DNA of 64,000 bases. Origin: Conchocele bisecta. Its lineage: Eukaryota; Mollusca; Bivalvia; Lucinida; Thyasiridae. A program made the translations under genes and the position numbers. Below, piece after piece: positions 33,063 through 44,959 of the stretch. Every line of letters begins with the position of its first letter. The first letter of the stretch is position 1. Below the pieces are notes generated by a model. It worked only from the letters and a program-made list of their open reading frames with translations, was not told the DNA's origin and searched no databases. Location of the stretch: contig CM055275.1 in the NCBI GenBank assembly GCA_029237695.1, positions 90,136,433-90,200,432 on the forward strand. The letters run 5' to 3'.

Positions 33063-33208
33063 TAATACTATCGAAACAAATATTGTTTTTGAATTGTTTT
33101 ATGGCCGCAACATTTTTGCAGCTTTCGCGAAACATACTATATGTTACAATGCCTGTTCATGATCGCATGACACACACACATGTCTAAGAATGGTCATCTG
33201 CTGGATTT

Positions 33209-33312
33209 ACAGAGAAACCTCTCTAAACCGGACACCCTGGGAGGTAGAAACCTCTCTAAACCGGACACCATGGGGACCTCCCAGGGTGTCCGGTTTAGAG
33301 AGGTTTGACTGT
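33209..33312. mobile_element. Minimal foldback made only of pogo-like ends
   Basis: TACAGAGAAACCTCTCTAAA, a second direct copy of the terminal sequence, then the inverted copy ending TTTGACTGTA. About 104 bp, palindromic, TA at both ends. It is the same CCTCTCTAAACCGGACACC motif that forms the 54-bp satellite. Confidence 0.8.
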
Positions 33313-33411
33313 ATGTGGGGTTTCGTTTTATACCCTGCAAATGTTATATCAAGCGAATTCACCGTTTTATTTGATAACATTTGAAGGCGGATTTTGTTAT
33401 TTTTTGTTGCT

Positions 33412-33600
33412 ACCAGGGTGTTCGGTTAGAGAGGTTTCACAGTCGCTGAATGCCTTCTTGCATTTATTATGCCAAATACAGTTATCGTTTATCGAGACCT
33501 CCCAGGTTGTCCGATGAGAGAAGTTTCACAGTAGCTGAATGCCTTCTTGCATTTATTATGCCAAATACAGTTATCATTTATCAAGACGCCACATTGTCAA
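33412..33600. repeat. Tandem duplication of a pogo-end containing unit
   Basis: Two copies, roughly 104 bp apart, of 'GAGAGG/AAGTTTCACAGT(C/A)GCTGAATGCC...ATACAGTTATC', each beginning with a degraded terminal sequence. Confidence 0.75.
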
Positions 33601-33674
33601 ATAAAATGGTGCAATTGGTTTATGTTTATGTATGGTCGTTTACTGTGCATGAAATGAAAAACCACAACTTGGAT

Positions 33675-33835
33675 ATCAATTCGTTCCTTCAATTTAACAA
33701 TTCGTTCCCTCAAATTAACAATTCGTTTCCACGAATTAATAATTATCATTCCCACAAATTAGCAATTCGTTCCCACGATATAGCAATTAGTTAAATTGAG
33801 GGAACGAATTGTTACTTCGTGGGAACGAATTAATA
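33675..33835. repeat. AATTCGTTCCC repeat cluster
   Basis: Five forward copies of AATTCGTT(C)CC(A/T)C at about 25-bp spacing, then two inverted copies (GGGAACGAATT). Non-coding. Confidence 0.75.
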
Positions 33836-33876
33836 CAAATAGAATGATACGTCCCCTGCGGGGCTCGGTACACTTT

Positions 33877-34554
33877 AACCCTTAGACTGCTACTCACAAC
33901 AATTGTCGTCTGATGTTGCTTTTATATCATGCCTTATTTCTCACTAAAAACATGCTTTGACAGCACTTCAGAATCATTTTCAATGGAAATTATTCTCAAA
34001 TGCTGTCAAAGCATGTTGTAAATTATTATAAAGTGTTGTTAAAACATGTTTTTGATGATAAACATGGAAAATAGAAAATAAACAGCAGACGACAAAACAA
34101 ATAAGATAGCTGTAACATACAGCGACCATTTTATTCTTAAACATGTAAAACCTCATTTTTCCCATACACACGTCTAACGAACAAAAGAAGCTCACGTGAT
34201 TACATGTAGTTATATTACAATACTCATCCAACTTGAATACAATTGTACATTATTACGCAATTGGTAGGCCACACTTGATCATGTAAGTAGCATTTTAATT
34301 ATTTGTTTTAACATGCTACGCCCGATGTTGGTTTTTTTGTCTACTGTTATTTTCTATTTTCCATTTTTATCATGAAAAACATGCTTTGGCAGCACTTTAG
34401 AACAATTTACAACATGCTTTGACAGCATTTCAGAATCATTTCCATTGGAAATGATTCTGAAGCGCTGTCAAAACATGTTTTTATTGAGAAATAAGGCAAG
34501 ATATATTAAAAAAAACAGCAGACGACTATTGTTGCGAGTAGCAGTCTAAGGGTT
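33877..34554. mobile_element. Foldback element, AACCCTTAGACTGC family
   Basis: 678 bp. Arms begin AACCCTTAGACTGCTACTC and end GAGTAGCAGTCTAAGGGTT. Inside are repeated inverted AAAACATGCTTTGACAGCAC blocks and GTCGTCTG / CAGACGAC. A related fragment is at 4925-5040. Confidence 0.85.
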
Positions 34555-35207
34555 AAACGAGTTTTAACTTTCCTGATTTCGAGTTTCCGAGTTGCCGACT
34601 TTTCGAGTTTCAGTCAATGAGTTTAATAAATATCATATTAAATCAACACAGCTTGTATATTATTTGTATTGCACATCATCATCATTTGAATTTGTATTGA
34701 TTACCTAATATTTTTATTCGGGCGCTAGCGAAGAATTATACAACCGACTTCCACATTCCAGCTTTTATACAAATGAGCATATGTCGGTAGCAGCACATAT
34801 TTTGCGGGTTGAACGTTTTAAAAACACGGGTCTTACGCCATAACAATTAGCTAGTTCCAACAGCTTGATCGCATTTTCATTTTTAATTGATATAAATGGT
34901 TTGTTTGCTTTTTTTGTGCTATTTATTTTGTTATTGAAAACGTTCCCGTATGCCGCCCATGTAACCCTTTGTTGCATGGGCATGATAATGTGCTATTCCA
35001 CAGTCTGCGTTAATCTTGCCAATAATGTCAATGTTTTTCAATATGCTTGAATAGTGTGCTTGAAGTGAAGCAGCTTGTTTGGCTGAGAATAAGCACATGC
35101 TACATCTCAGACTCAGCCAATCAAATGTTTTGATTGCGAGTTGAGATTGCCAATAGATGTTCAGAAACGTTGACATCTGGGCAAGATTAGCGCTGGCGGT
35201 TGTGGCG
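34555..35207. other. Non-coding; short inverted-similarity block
   Basis: 35090-35200 is similar in inverse orientation to 41925-42030 (AGCCAATCA, TTGCGAGTTG, GCCAATA). No gene seen. Confidence 0.45.
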
Positions 35208-35320
35208 ACGAGACGGTTCAACCGAGTGGTAACAACATACATTGTGGGTGGGCACTGGGGGCACCCACGAGATTCGCCCGACCAATGTTATGATGCTTCC
35301 GGAGCCCCTGCACAGTGTAA
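35208..35320. repeat. Interspersed repeat, GACGGTTCAACCGAGTGG family
   Basis: Second copy of 9935-10065. Confidence 0.55.
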
Positions 35321-35710
35321 TATATTAACAAAGTATATTAACACAGTGTAATACAATCATAATAAACTAGTGTGCATTATATGCAAATGAGCTCGCTACA
35401 TAAAACATGTCTGTGATCAGTACAACTTCAGTGTATGGTGTTGTGATTATGCAATAAATGTAACCTAACGTATGTGATGATGTGATATGCTATTTATTTA
35501 ATAAACTCGTTGACTGACCGGTTTCCATAGTCTCGTTTCTTACGAAATCAATAAACGTGTTGAATACATATCGTATTACGTACATGTAAGTCAACACTGG
35601 TATTTAATATATGACTACGTCTTTCAGTCATTCTTCATTGAACGAAACACGGCCACGTGATTATCTACAAATTGAATGTAGACCTCTGAACGGTTTGTTT
35701 ACGCGAATAT

Positions 35711-36234
35711 ATGGTGTACGAACGGGGTGAAAACTAAAGTTACAGGTGCAGGTATAAAAATATACAGGTGCACCTGTAAATATACAGGTGCAGCTGTACA
35801 AATACAGCTGCACCTGTACAAATACAATTTAGTTTTGACCCTGTTCGTACACCATATGGTGTACGAACGGGTCAAAACACAATTTACAGGTGCAGCTATA
35901 AAAATATGCAGGTGCACCTGCATTTTTACAGCTGCACCTGTAAATGTATAGACCTGTAAATGTATAGATGAACCTGTAAATTGTATAGCTGCAGCTGTAA
36001 ATGCATAGCTGCAGCTGTATTTTTACAGGTGCAGCTATACATTTACAGGTTCAGCTGTAAGAAATGCAGGTGCACCTGCATATTTTGTAGCTGCACCTGT
36101 AAGTTTTGTTTTGACAAAACTAAATTGTATTTTCATGATTTTTAAAGGTGTTTACAGCTGTATTTGTATAGGTGCACCTGCATATTGTTATAGCTGCATC
36201 TGAACATTTAGTTTTCACCCCGTTCGTACACCAT
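35711..36234. mobile_element. Palindromic element packed with E-box hexamers
   Basis: Bounded by ATGGTGTACGAACGGGGTGA and its complement ending CACCAT, with a back-to-back internal junction (GTACACCATATGGTGTAC) near 35850-35868, so it comprises two foldback units. The interior is made of nested palindromes such as CAGGTGCACCTG and AGCTGCAGCTG. I count about 23 CANNTG hexamers in 524 bp, mostly CAGGTG, CACCTG and CAGCTG. Non-coding. Confidence 0.85.
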
Positions 36235-36700
36235 ACAAATAAGCGATACCGGTTTGAAATGTGTTTATTCATGTAAACCAAACCTATTGTTCACTTCCTT
36301 AGAGCGCATGCGTAAAGCTGACACATGTAATTGACACTGTGTTTACACTGTTAGTGACTTCCCGATCTTATGAATATTCGTGGTACGGGTCATATAATAA
36401 AACAATTATAGTATTTGTGTAGTTCTGCGTGAGATTTATGGCATTTGTTCATTTTACGTTTTCGTTTTATCCCGATATAAGTGGTTGCACCTGTGGAACT
36501 GGGGCTTATAGCAACTGTTGCAAGTATTGATTTTTGTTTACTACCACGCATTCGCAGATTTATATATTACATTGGAATCTCTTTTTATCCCGTCAACAAA
36601 GTGCGTATGTGCCGTGAAACACTGTGCCGTGAAACATTTTTGATATCCAGTCAATACTATTTTTGCATTTTAAAGCCATTGTTATGTGTTGACGGGATAA

Positions 36701-36846
36701 ATAGAATAGTAGGTTAGTGCCGTGAATGGAAACAAATATCTGGTGCGGCACGGAAACAGGATGTGATCGGCAGAGCCTCGCCCATCCCGTTTCCTGAGCC
36801 TTGCCAGATATGTTTTCCCATTCACGGCACTAACCTACTATTCTAT
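36701..36846. mobile_element. 146-bp palindromic MITE
   Basis: Arms ATAGAATAGTAGGTTAGTGC...CCAT and the complement ending CTATTCTAT, with a short GGCAGAGCC centre. Preceded by two GTGCCGTGAAACA copies and GTTGACGGGATAA inverted around 36590-36700. Confidence 0.8.
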
Positions 36847-37149
36847 ATAAGCCAGTCACCATGGGAAGTCCCATTGTGTCCAGTATAGAGAGATTCCGCT
36901 GTAAATCAGGGCCCGGTTGCTGAAATCTTCTGTTAGCTTAACAGACTATTCAATCCTTAGCATCTTGAAAATATGAGCACTCACGAACACATGCCTGTGA
37001 TTTTTATTCGTAAAAAAAACATACAGATACTGAACTGATATTGAAACTCATTATACAAGCTGGGGTTTCCTGTGTATCCGAGATTTAGAGACGTTATAGT
37101 TTATTATTTGTTTGACGCATAACTTCATTGGATTTTCATTGACTGAATG

Positions 37150-37300
37150 ACGAACAGTGTAGAGCCTGATTAGCATGCGCGCGGGTGCGCATGCTGATCA
37201 GGGACTATACTGGTCGAAATATCATATGTGTTACTCATACGCACACTTTCTCCAGACACTGTTATATGTGGTTGTGACTGGAGAAATGAGGCAAATAGGT
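37150..37300. repeat. GATCAG-type MITE fragment
   Basis: Palindrome GCATGCGCGCGGGTGCGCATGCTGATCAGG, then TGTGGTTGTGACTGGAGAAA. A rearranged copy of the family at 3343-3586. Confidence 0.55.
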
Positions 37301-37744
37301 TTTGCCACCAGTCATGATGTGATTTTTCCATTTAAAATAATTCCATAGAATCCAACAGCTTTTCGCCACAGTGACCACCTACTGTGTGAGGCTATAAAAC
37401 TGACCATTAAGAGATAAAGACTGCAGCAAAACCACTGACCACTGATTTATTACCCAACACCCAGCAACCACTTTTCAGGGACTACTTTCCTTGTATATAC
37501 ACATCTCAAGAGACCATCTGGCCACTGATAGTGGCATTGTGTAATAACACCATTTAGCTACATGTGTAAGGTCAGGTCAGATATAGCAAGTTATCCATTC
37601 CGATTCTATACGATAAGCCAGATTCATAGTTTGACCATTTGGCAATGGGAAAACTAGCATACACATCAAACTTCACAAAGATGCCAGTTCTTTGTTTAGT
37701 TTATATGTAATAAAAATCGGGTCCAATTTCCTAACCCTCTCAAC

Positions 37745-38430
37745 ACTACAGACCTGTATATCTGGGTGTACAGGCATAATCCCCCCGGACATAATCCCCC
37801 CTGTTTTTTTTTTACCAGGGTTGACATAATCCCCCCCCCCTGACAAAATCCCCCCCGGACATAATCCCCCCCCCCCCTGCATAAATCATAAGAGATATAG
37901 AATAGTGGATTTAGGTTGATGTATCTAAAAGTATTTGTTTAATTTGGATAATCATATAACAATTACCTTTGGCGAGAGTATCAGATTTTAGCTGGACGTG
38001 GGACCCGTTTTCCATCTGTCACTGGTGTATAAATAAAATGCCTTATATATAAATGTGCTTTATGTCAGGTACATGTATGGGCTATTAGTAAAGATAAGAC
38101 AACAAATTAACTACTTTCTTTGTAATATATATTGTAGGCTTGTAGCCTGATTTTAGGTTGATATAATAAAACATGGGGTTCGGCATATGTGTAAATGTTT
38201 CGTAAACAAATTATTATGCACGTTAATAAAGACATAAAACTAGACACAACTTATGTGCTTTATTAAATCCTGCAGGGGGGATTATGTCCGATGGGATTAT
38301 GTCCGGGGTAGGGATTATGTCCAGGGGGCGGGGGATTATGTCCGGGGGTATTTTGTCCTCCCTGGTCAAAATAAGCAGGGGGGATTATGTCCAGGGGGGA
38401 TTATGTCCTACAGTCGTATATCTGTGTTCA
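37745..38430. mobile_element. Foldback element with GGACATAATCCCCCC terminal arrays
   Basis: The left arm holds five copies of (GG/TG)ACA(T/A)AAT(C)CCCCCC (37779-37880) and the right arm several inverted GGGGGATTATGTCC copies (38275-38410). The spacer is AT-rich and non-coding. Outer flanks ACCTGTATATCTGGGTGT / CAGTCGTATATCTGTGTTC also pair partly. Confidence 0.8.
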
Positions 38431-39710
38431 CAAACAGAGTAGAACCAGATGTGCCGGCTCGTAACGAGTTGGCTCATTAGGATCTGCGTTGTTTGTGATA
38501 ATTTTGATAATTGCTGGGATTTTTTTTTCTTCTGATTTTTTAAAAACACACCTATACTGATGAATGGACATCTATAAATAAACATAAAATAGTCCATGCG
38601 AGTCCATTTCGCTTATAAAAAAAACACCTATCTATGCATGCAAGTCATTTGGAAATGAATGAGAAATGAACACGTGTTTACAGGAACAAAGCTCTGCAAA
38701 GTCAGCACCAAATCACACATGGGTGGAAAGGTGTTGCGTAGGAAAAATAGTTCCGCTTCCACAGTGTGTTTTATCTTATGGGGCATAAAGTGCAATTGAA
38801 TAACAAATTAACTAAATATACAAATGTACGTACATCCATGAGCCCATGTATTGAAGTATATCATTTTTATGAAACTTGTATGACTATTTCCTTTGTGTAA
38901 TAGTCTATGTGTATTCCTACGCATATGCATGGCATTGCATGCAATGCACTAGAACCAAATTAATTAAATTAATTAATTTAATTTGCTCATTTATGGACGA
39001 ATTTCAAAATTTAAAAAAATGCCATTGCCTATTTTTTCATACAAATACATGTATGATAACTATTTTTAGATTCGTCGATTTTTTTGTTATTTTTTAGAAA
39101 ATAGGCTGAGTTGCCAGTCCTTAATTACCTCAGATTGCTATCAGTAACTTCTTTGAAGTTGAAATCAATACATCTGGTATCTCAGAAAAATCCTCCAGAC
39201 TCACCACATGGGGTGATGGCAAAATCGCTATGACTGAACCCCATATCCTCTATACAAAGTGGGGTTCAAGCTTAAATGCAACATTCACGGCATGGTAGAT
39301 CCAAAAGTCTGATCAGCATATGGGAATTTAACGTGGGGCAAAAAGGAGGAGGAAGGTGAGCAGTAGCCAATTTCATCAAAGTTAAGAAGTATACTTATCT
39401 AGCATTATTAATTATTTATTTTTCCAAAAATGCATTATTTCATATAGAATTAACCACTGCACATATTTGATTACAAGTATGCAGAATTATTATACTGATT
39501 TTATTACATTATCATAGCCAAATTGGCTGTGATAATGTAATAAATTTAGTATAATAAAAATTAATAAATGGATCCTTAAATTGAAAATGTCTCCCTCAAA
39601 GTATACTTTGCTAGATAAGGGGGTATACTTTGCTAGATAAGTATACTTTGCAATGTTGTTGAAATAGGCTACAGGAGGATCGAAACACGAAAACATTTGG
39701 ATATTAACTC
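38431..39710. other. Non-coding; short palindrome
   Basis: 38440-38520 is a GCCGGCTCGTAACGAG repeat core (family at 48100, 48420, 56210). 39487-39560 is a palindrome (TTATTACATTATCA...TGATAATGTAATAA). GTATACTTTGC(T)AGATAAG is tripled at 39600-39650. No gene. Confidence 0.5.
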
Positions 39711-41060
39711 CGAAACCTGGTTAGTTAGCTGGGAAATTATGTAACTAAGAAAACAAAAGATAAATTTTGAAAATCGGTCCATAAACAAAAACAATTTTTT
39801 TTCACAATAAGATCCAAATAATATTTTTTTCTGGAGGTTGACTTTTGCTATTGATGAAAAAGTACTTACATTTAAATATTATTTAGATTTAATGTGTTTG
39901 ATAGCCAAACGTTCGTCGGCAGATAAATGTGGAACAGACAGTAGTTACAAATCACATAAGCCCCATTTTTACAGTCACAATCTCATATATACTAGTTGCG
40001 AACGATAACTCTTGCAATCGTCCGTACTACAGATGTTGGACAGAAGTAGTTTCCCACCTATTGAAATCCCATAGACTTACATGTATTTATAACTGTGCTT
40101 GTTAACATGTTACTTCAAATATACTGTACATATTTGAATGAAGTAAAATGCATTGATTAGCTAATAGAGTTGCGCAGAATTTGATTCATATGTATATACA
40201 ATATTCAAAGTAGTTTACAAGATGCATGTAGTTAAACATATTGGATTTTTTTTTGAAATGCTGTTCCCATTGACTTCAATGGTGACGTCGCTCAAAATGT
40301 GACGTAACATAATTAGGCCATATTTAAAAACATGTATCTATTGAACTGCTTGCGATAATCAGTAACCTAAACATTCATATTCTGCATAAATCTAATTTCT
40401 TTCAAACACTTTATATTTAATTAATTGGTAAAGTATGTACAGAGCTACATATTTGAGAGTAAATATGGAAATACATGTAAGTCTATGGAGTTTTAACTTT
40501 CGATACGGTAGGTGGACAAAAGTAATTTCTCGAAATTTAAAACTGATTTAAAAACGCAAGTTGCCTGGGTCTCAGATATGTACAGAAACTAGGCTAGTAC
40601 AATTAATTTACTTTTAAATTCCAATATTTGTTGTTATTATATTTGGCCTGATTGACTTTCAAGTGTATTTAACTGAAACATTATTACTTACCAAATATTG
40701 TTTAATTATATAGAGGATATTCATAGTTTTGCAACAAATATGACATGTATGTTCATCGAGTGGTGTGAAATGTCCATATGTTACTCGTGCCTAACATATT
40801 CGTTGCAAACATATGAATATTCTATTTATTACATACCGCTCCATGGAAGTTAGCAGTTTTGTTAGACCGTATACTGTATACTGCCGATGCGCGTTATGAA
40901 TATAGATAGCGGAAGTAGTTGTCTTTTAACCGGAAGTTGTTTATTTCATTGATGAGAACATATGACTTTTATTTACATCGTATAACTATGTATTTCATGG
41001 GTAGGTATATAATATAAAGTAAATATGAATCAGCACGTCAAGTGTTAAAATGTTTTTTGT
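39711..41060. other. Non-coding; half of the CCCCATAGAC foldback family
   Basis: 39711-39872 matches the right half of 41414-41771. The rest is AT-rich with no recognisable coding or repeat structure; it is the region just upstream of a candidate host exon. Confidence 0.5.
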
Positions 41061-41072
41061 TTTGTTTACAGA

Positions 41073-41389
41073 CTAATGCAGTAGATCTAGCTACATGTAT
41101 GATGCATTTGAAGACACGCGTTTGTTTCCTTGGAGCTGGTGTCGTTTGTTGCATACTTATGTATGCGGTGAAGATATTTAGAGACGGTTACCATGGCAAC
41201 GTATCAGTAATCTCAATATATGACCGTATAGTCAGCGATGTGACAATGTTTACGTTTTCGAAGACTGGAAACGAGACTCGCCATATAATGACCGAGTCCA
41301 CAATGGGTACACTACTGTCTGTTCCACGTTTTCTGCCGAGTTCCACGAACTTTTGGTTATTAAACATATTCAATCTTAAACATATTTAA
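41073..41389 (+). CDS. Candidate host exon: type II membrane N-terminus (possible glycosyltransferase start)
   Basis: A consensus acceptor (TTTTGTTTACAG, ending 41072) precedes an open frame whose first ATG pair is at 41099/41102. The predicted product begins MMHLKTRVCFLGAGVVCCI with a short basic stretch, one signal-anchor segment and a lumenal region. That is the layout of Golgi glycosyltransferases. The frame ends at TAA (41387-41389), two bases before a perfect donor (GTAAGT at 41392). It could therefore be a terminal exon, or the true exon-exon join is different. A link with the downstream glycosyltransferase-like exons is suggested only by order and strand. Confidence 0.4.
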
Positions 41390-41413
41390 ATGTAAGTATT
41401 TTTTCATCCAGAT

Positions 41414-41771
41414 CATTAAAGTCACCCTCTCAATTTTTTATTTGATAAAATGCCATCAAATATTGATTTTATTGCGAAAACAATAATTTCCTATGGGAAT
41501 TCAACATGGGGGAACATGAGGAGGAGCTGTGTGAGGTGTTAACAAATCAAAAAATGTTGTCCGAAACCTAGTTAGATAGCTTGGAAATGATGTCACTAAG
41601 AAAACAAATTAGATTTTGAAAATCGATCCACATAAAAAATGCATGTATATTTTTAAAAATCTATGTTTAGCCCCCATGTTAAATTCCCATAGGAAAATCG
41701 TTTTTTCGCAATAAAATCACTAGTTAATGGAAATTCATCAAATTATTTTTTTTCGGGAGGGTGACTTTTAT
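41414..41771. mobile_element. Foldback element, CCCCATAGAC/AAAGTCACCCTC family (fullest copy)
   Basis: Inverted ends AAAGTCACCCTCTC and GGGAGGGTGACTTT, arms with ATTTTATTGCGAAAA and CATGGGGG / CCCCCATGTT. Partial copies are at 10240-10390, 16372-16523, 39711-39872 and 51355-51672. Confidence 0.85.
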
Positions 41772-42519
41772 TGATGAAAAAGTACTTACATTTATATATT
41801 TAATAGCCAAATGGTAGTCGGCAGCAAAACATGAAGCAGGCAGTAGTATCTGCGTTAATTCGCCTTGCCGAATACTGGAGACACTATCCAAGCTTGTTAT
41901 TCGTGTTTCTACTACACAGCCACCGGCGTTAATCTTGCTCAAATCATATACGTCTCTGAACATATATTGGCAATGCCAACTCGCAATCAAGCAATCTGAT
42001 TGCCTGAGCCAATATGTGTCAACTTCTTTAGGCTATAGCAAGTCCTTTCTCTGTTAAGCGTCCGCGTACGGGTAGGTTTTGAAAGTGGTTCTGTGAAAAA
42101 CACAATGTGTATGCTATTTTACACTATTTACTGGTGAAGTAATTTGAAAACTGATTGTGGAGCTTGTTCAAGTATTGAATCCGTTCATGAATGTCCACTT
42201 AATAAGTTTAATAAGAGTATTTTCCTCTTTTTACTAAACTTTTCTGGCTGAAACCAAATTGTTTTTAAAATAAATTTACCTTCGTCTTTTTTCAAGGCCT
42301 TGTTTGTTTTTACCGGATATGTAGGTAGGTATTGGTCACCTGGGTGTACGCTTAACAGTGAACAGTTATTGTATAGCCTTATTTCAACATACTTGTATTT
42401 TGGAATACTGAAATTGACACTTGTTGGCAAGATTAGTGCAGGCGGTAGCGTGTCTTATTCTATATTGTCAAAGTAACGGTACCGCAATTTTAAAGTTACA
42501 AATTAACACTGTGCATCTC

Positions 42520-43240
42520 AATACTAGAAGCACGAATATTCGTGTTTATAGTATAAGGTGGTACAAGGTGAAAATCGCTCTGGACGTATATCAAGGTGCA
42601 TGATCACGTGGTTAAACAACAACAACAATGGATGAAAGTGTTGAAATCACGCCCACTCCAAAGTAAGTATTATTTGATATTTTCCTTAAAAGGTAACGGA
42701 TTTTTATGAAATATGGCGCAGCAAACGCATCTTCATGAGCTGCATTTTGGTGGTCTAGGGAGTTTGGCACTGACTTATGTTGTTTTTGCGAAGAATCGAT
42801 TTCCGTGTCGGAGACAGCAAATGCAGCTTAACGAGACGCGTTTGATGCGCCATATTTCATCAAAATCCGTTACGTAATAAGGACACTAGTAGTATAGAGG
42901 GCGGACGCAGACTATCCATCTGAAGCTGAACTGATGACGTCATCCAATTTTCCCGCCAAAATTGGATGACGTCATCAGTTCAGCTTCAGCTTCAGATGGA
43001 TAGTCTGCGTCCACCCTCTATACTACTGACACTATAAAATAATACGAACTATGAATCGGTACTTCTTGTTGTTGTTAGCACAACGTGATCATACACCTTG
43101 TATATTCAAACGGGGAATTCTATGTGGTTCCACCTAGACCAATACAAGTTCCTTGACGCGATGTCACGAGCTATTCTGCTATATACTATTGTCTACAACA
43201 TGGAACTAGAAACACGGATATTCATGTTTCTAGTATCTGG
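42520..43240. mobile_element. Composite foldback carrying the mini-Polinton
   Basis: Inverted features are TAGAAGCACGAATATTCGTGTT (42525) versus AACACGGATATTCATGTTTCTAG (43210), and CAAGGTGCATGATCACGTGGTT (42592) versus its complement at 43080-43102. Inside, 42690-42885 is itself a foldback (AACGGATTTTTATGAAATATGGCGCA and its complement), repeated at 46860-47110. It was interrupted by insertion of the 140-bp element. Confidence 0.65.
42888..43027. mobile_element. 140-bp palindrome with Polinton termini (candidate mini-Polinton)
   Basis: Starts AGTAGTATAGAGGG and ends CCCTCTATACTACT, the same 14 terminal bases as the 16.5-kb Polinton. Flanked by a perfect 6-bp direct repeat GACACT (42882-42887 and 43028-43033), the Polinton target length. 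The arms are almost perfect complements: one C/T mismatch after the shared 14 bases and a 6-bp GAAGCT duplication in one arm. The centre is AATTTTCCCGCCAAAATT. No coding capacity. Mobilisation by Polinton integrase is an inference. Confidence 0.85.
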
Positions 43241-43453
43241 CTGCATTTTATATTCATCGCCACACTTATTGACCAACGTCGGTACGATTAACACAGCTAG
43301 GAGGGTATAACGTTTTGCTTAACCGAAAATCTTTTACAAAGTCCGTATCTCTCACTGAGCAATATCTCACAATTCGCCCCAATGACAGTTCGGACCAAAA
43401 TACATTTTTTTTTTCGGCCTGGCTTAACTTCATATCCTCTGTCACAAATTAAG

Positions 43454-43627
43454 TGTATGCCATTGAAGAAAAACTACACATACAGCATACGGCATGTCCG
43501 AACGTTTCACTCCCAAATAATGAAGCAATTGAAACAAGATGGCGGCCGGTTGCCGACGACATAAATAACTACGTATATTCGGCTTATATCGATGGGGATA
43601 AAGTACGAATCGTCGGTGCAGCAACAA
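43454..43627 (+). CDS. Host internal exon, glycosyltransferase family 92-like
   Basis: Acceptor AAATTAAG at 43446-43453 follows a pyrimidine-rich stretch; the donor is perfect (ACAA|GTAAGT, GT at 43628). The reading frame includes HIQHTACPNVSLPNNEAIE, WRPVADDINNYVYSAYIDG and KVRIVGAATSK. The W.PV...YVYSAY.D....VRIIG pattern is characteristic of the beginning of the GT92 (DUF23-type) domain, Golgi galactosyltransferases. The exon ends in phase 1. The exon at 50873-50984 begins with two bases that complete a Lys codon and continues the domain, which supports one spliced gene. The preceding exon is not certain. Confidence 0.6.
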
Positions 43628-44676
43628 GTAAGTATGACGTCAGAAAGCCTGATACTACGTGCATGCATGCTTGGCGTTTAACGGCACTGTAAATCAATGG
43701 AATTGTCTTGAAATTTCGTAAACAATAGCATCAACTCGTCAATCTTGAAATGTCAATGATTTTCCATTGAGAGTGAGAAACCGAATATCGCATTACTTTT
43801 CAAATAATCTTCGTAATACTATTTGCTATTGTAATGACATTTCCATTGATGGTGAAGTAGGCTATGGGCTACCAGGACCCCCCGTGCACCCCCCACAACA
43901 TTTGTACGCCATGTTTTTTTTGTTCTTTGGGGTATACTAAATACTTTAAATAATGTTAACATAAAAAATCTTGGGTCCCACATCTATTTTTAGCCAAATA
44001 TGCAAATTAGGTGCCGCCATTTTTTGGAAAATTAATTTTGCACATATCTTTCTTATTAAAAGTGCTAAAAGAACACTTAAGGTGTCTACATATATGTTTT
44101 AATGGTCAAGGAGTTCATTAAACACAATACCGATTTGATTGGATAATTTCCTAAGTCATGAAATTGCAAATTAGGCGTAAAAAGATAAAAAAAATACATT
44201 TTGATTTATAAACTTCGTACTAAATATTTCTAAAAGCTTATATTAATCATTTTTTTTAGAACTGAAGCAGTCTAAGTTATTACACTACATGTCTGCTTTA
44301 TAATAGAAACATTATATCATGTATTGTGACCTCATATTGCTATGCAAATGAGATTACGGCCATTGCATAAATTTCTCATTTCCCGCCATTTTTGAGAAAA
44401 AAATTATGTTTCCACATATCTTTCTTATTAATCAAGCTAGAAGAACATTTAAGGTGCCTAGATATATGTTTTCATGGTCAAGGAGTTCATTAAACATAAT
44501 ACCAATTTGATTGGATACCTTCCAAAGTCCTGAATATGCAAATTAGGCATACAATTTACATTGTATCTTAAAAAATAAAACATATGTCTGTATCATGTTT
44601 ATTTACAAACAAATCTTTGTTTACTCTATATAGTTGGCTCTATTGCCATAATTTTGTGTTCATTAAGTCACACTGC

Positions 44677-44946
44677 CTAATCACTGTCGTCTGCAACCTC
44701 GTCAGAATATACAGGCCCCATCTCACCAGATTCTTCTTCATCTGATGTGTCACAATCCTGTATATTCTCCATGATGTCTACGAGTCGTTTGGGTAGAATT
44801 GGATCGTTCGTCCACAATGGCTCGATATGTCCATCAGTTTGTATCCAGCCATGGCCATTAGTAGGGTTTGGAATCTCAGGAGTTGCAATGTGTGCCCTCT
44901 TCCATATTGCAACTTGATAATTGACCCTCCGTACATGCTGTACCAA
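44677..44946 (-). pseudogene. Inverted copy of the TGCD-gene 3' end
   Basis: 89 codons (MVQHVRRVNYQVAIWKRAHI to a DDSD end) on the left arm, mirror of 45660-45945. It keeps TGG at the Trp codon where the right-arm copy has TGA, so the two arms have diverged since the duplication. The acidic tail has CDTSDEEESGEMG. Confidence 0.75.
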
Positions 44947-44959
44947 GCTGCCTTTTCAT

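Noticed and set aside
33063..33067. A clean 6-bp target duplication of the large Polinton
   Set aside because: Only TAATA (5 bp) matches exactly on both sides; extending to 6 bp requires assuming one lost base.
42629..42664. ATGGATGAAAGTGTTGAAATC with a GTAAGT donor, a possible tiny first exon
   Set aside because: It lies within a foldback repeat whose second copy (46800-46860) lacks the ATG and donor; no support as a gene.
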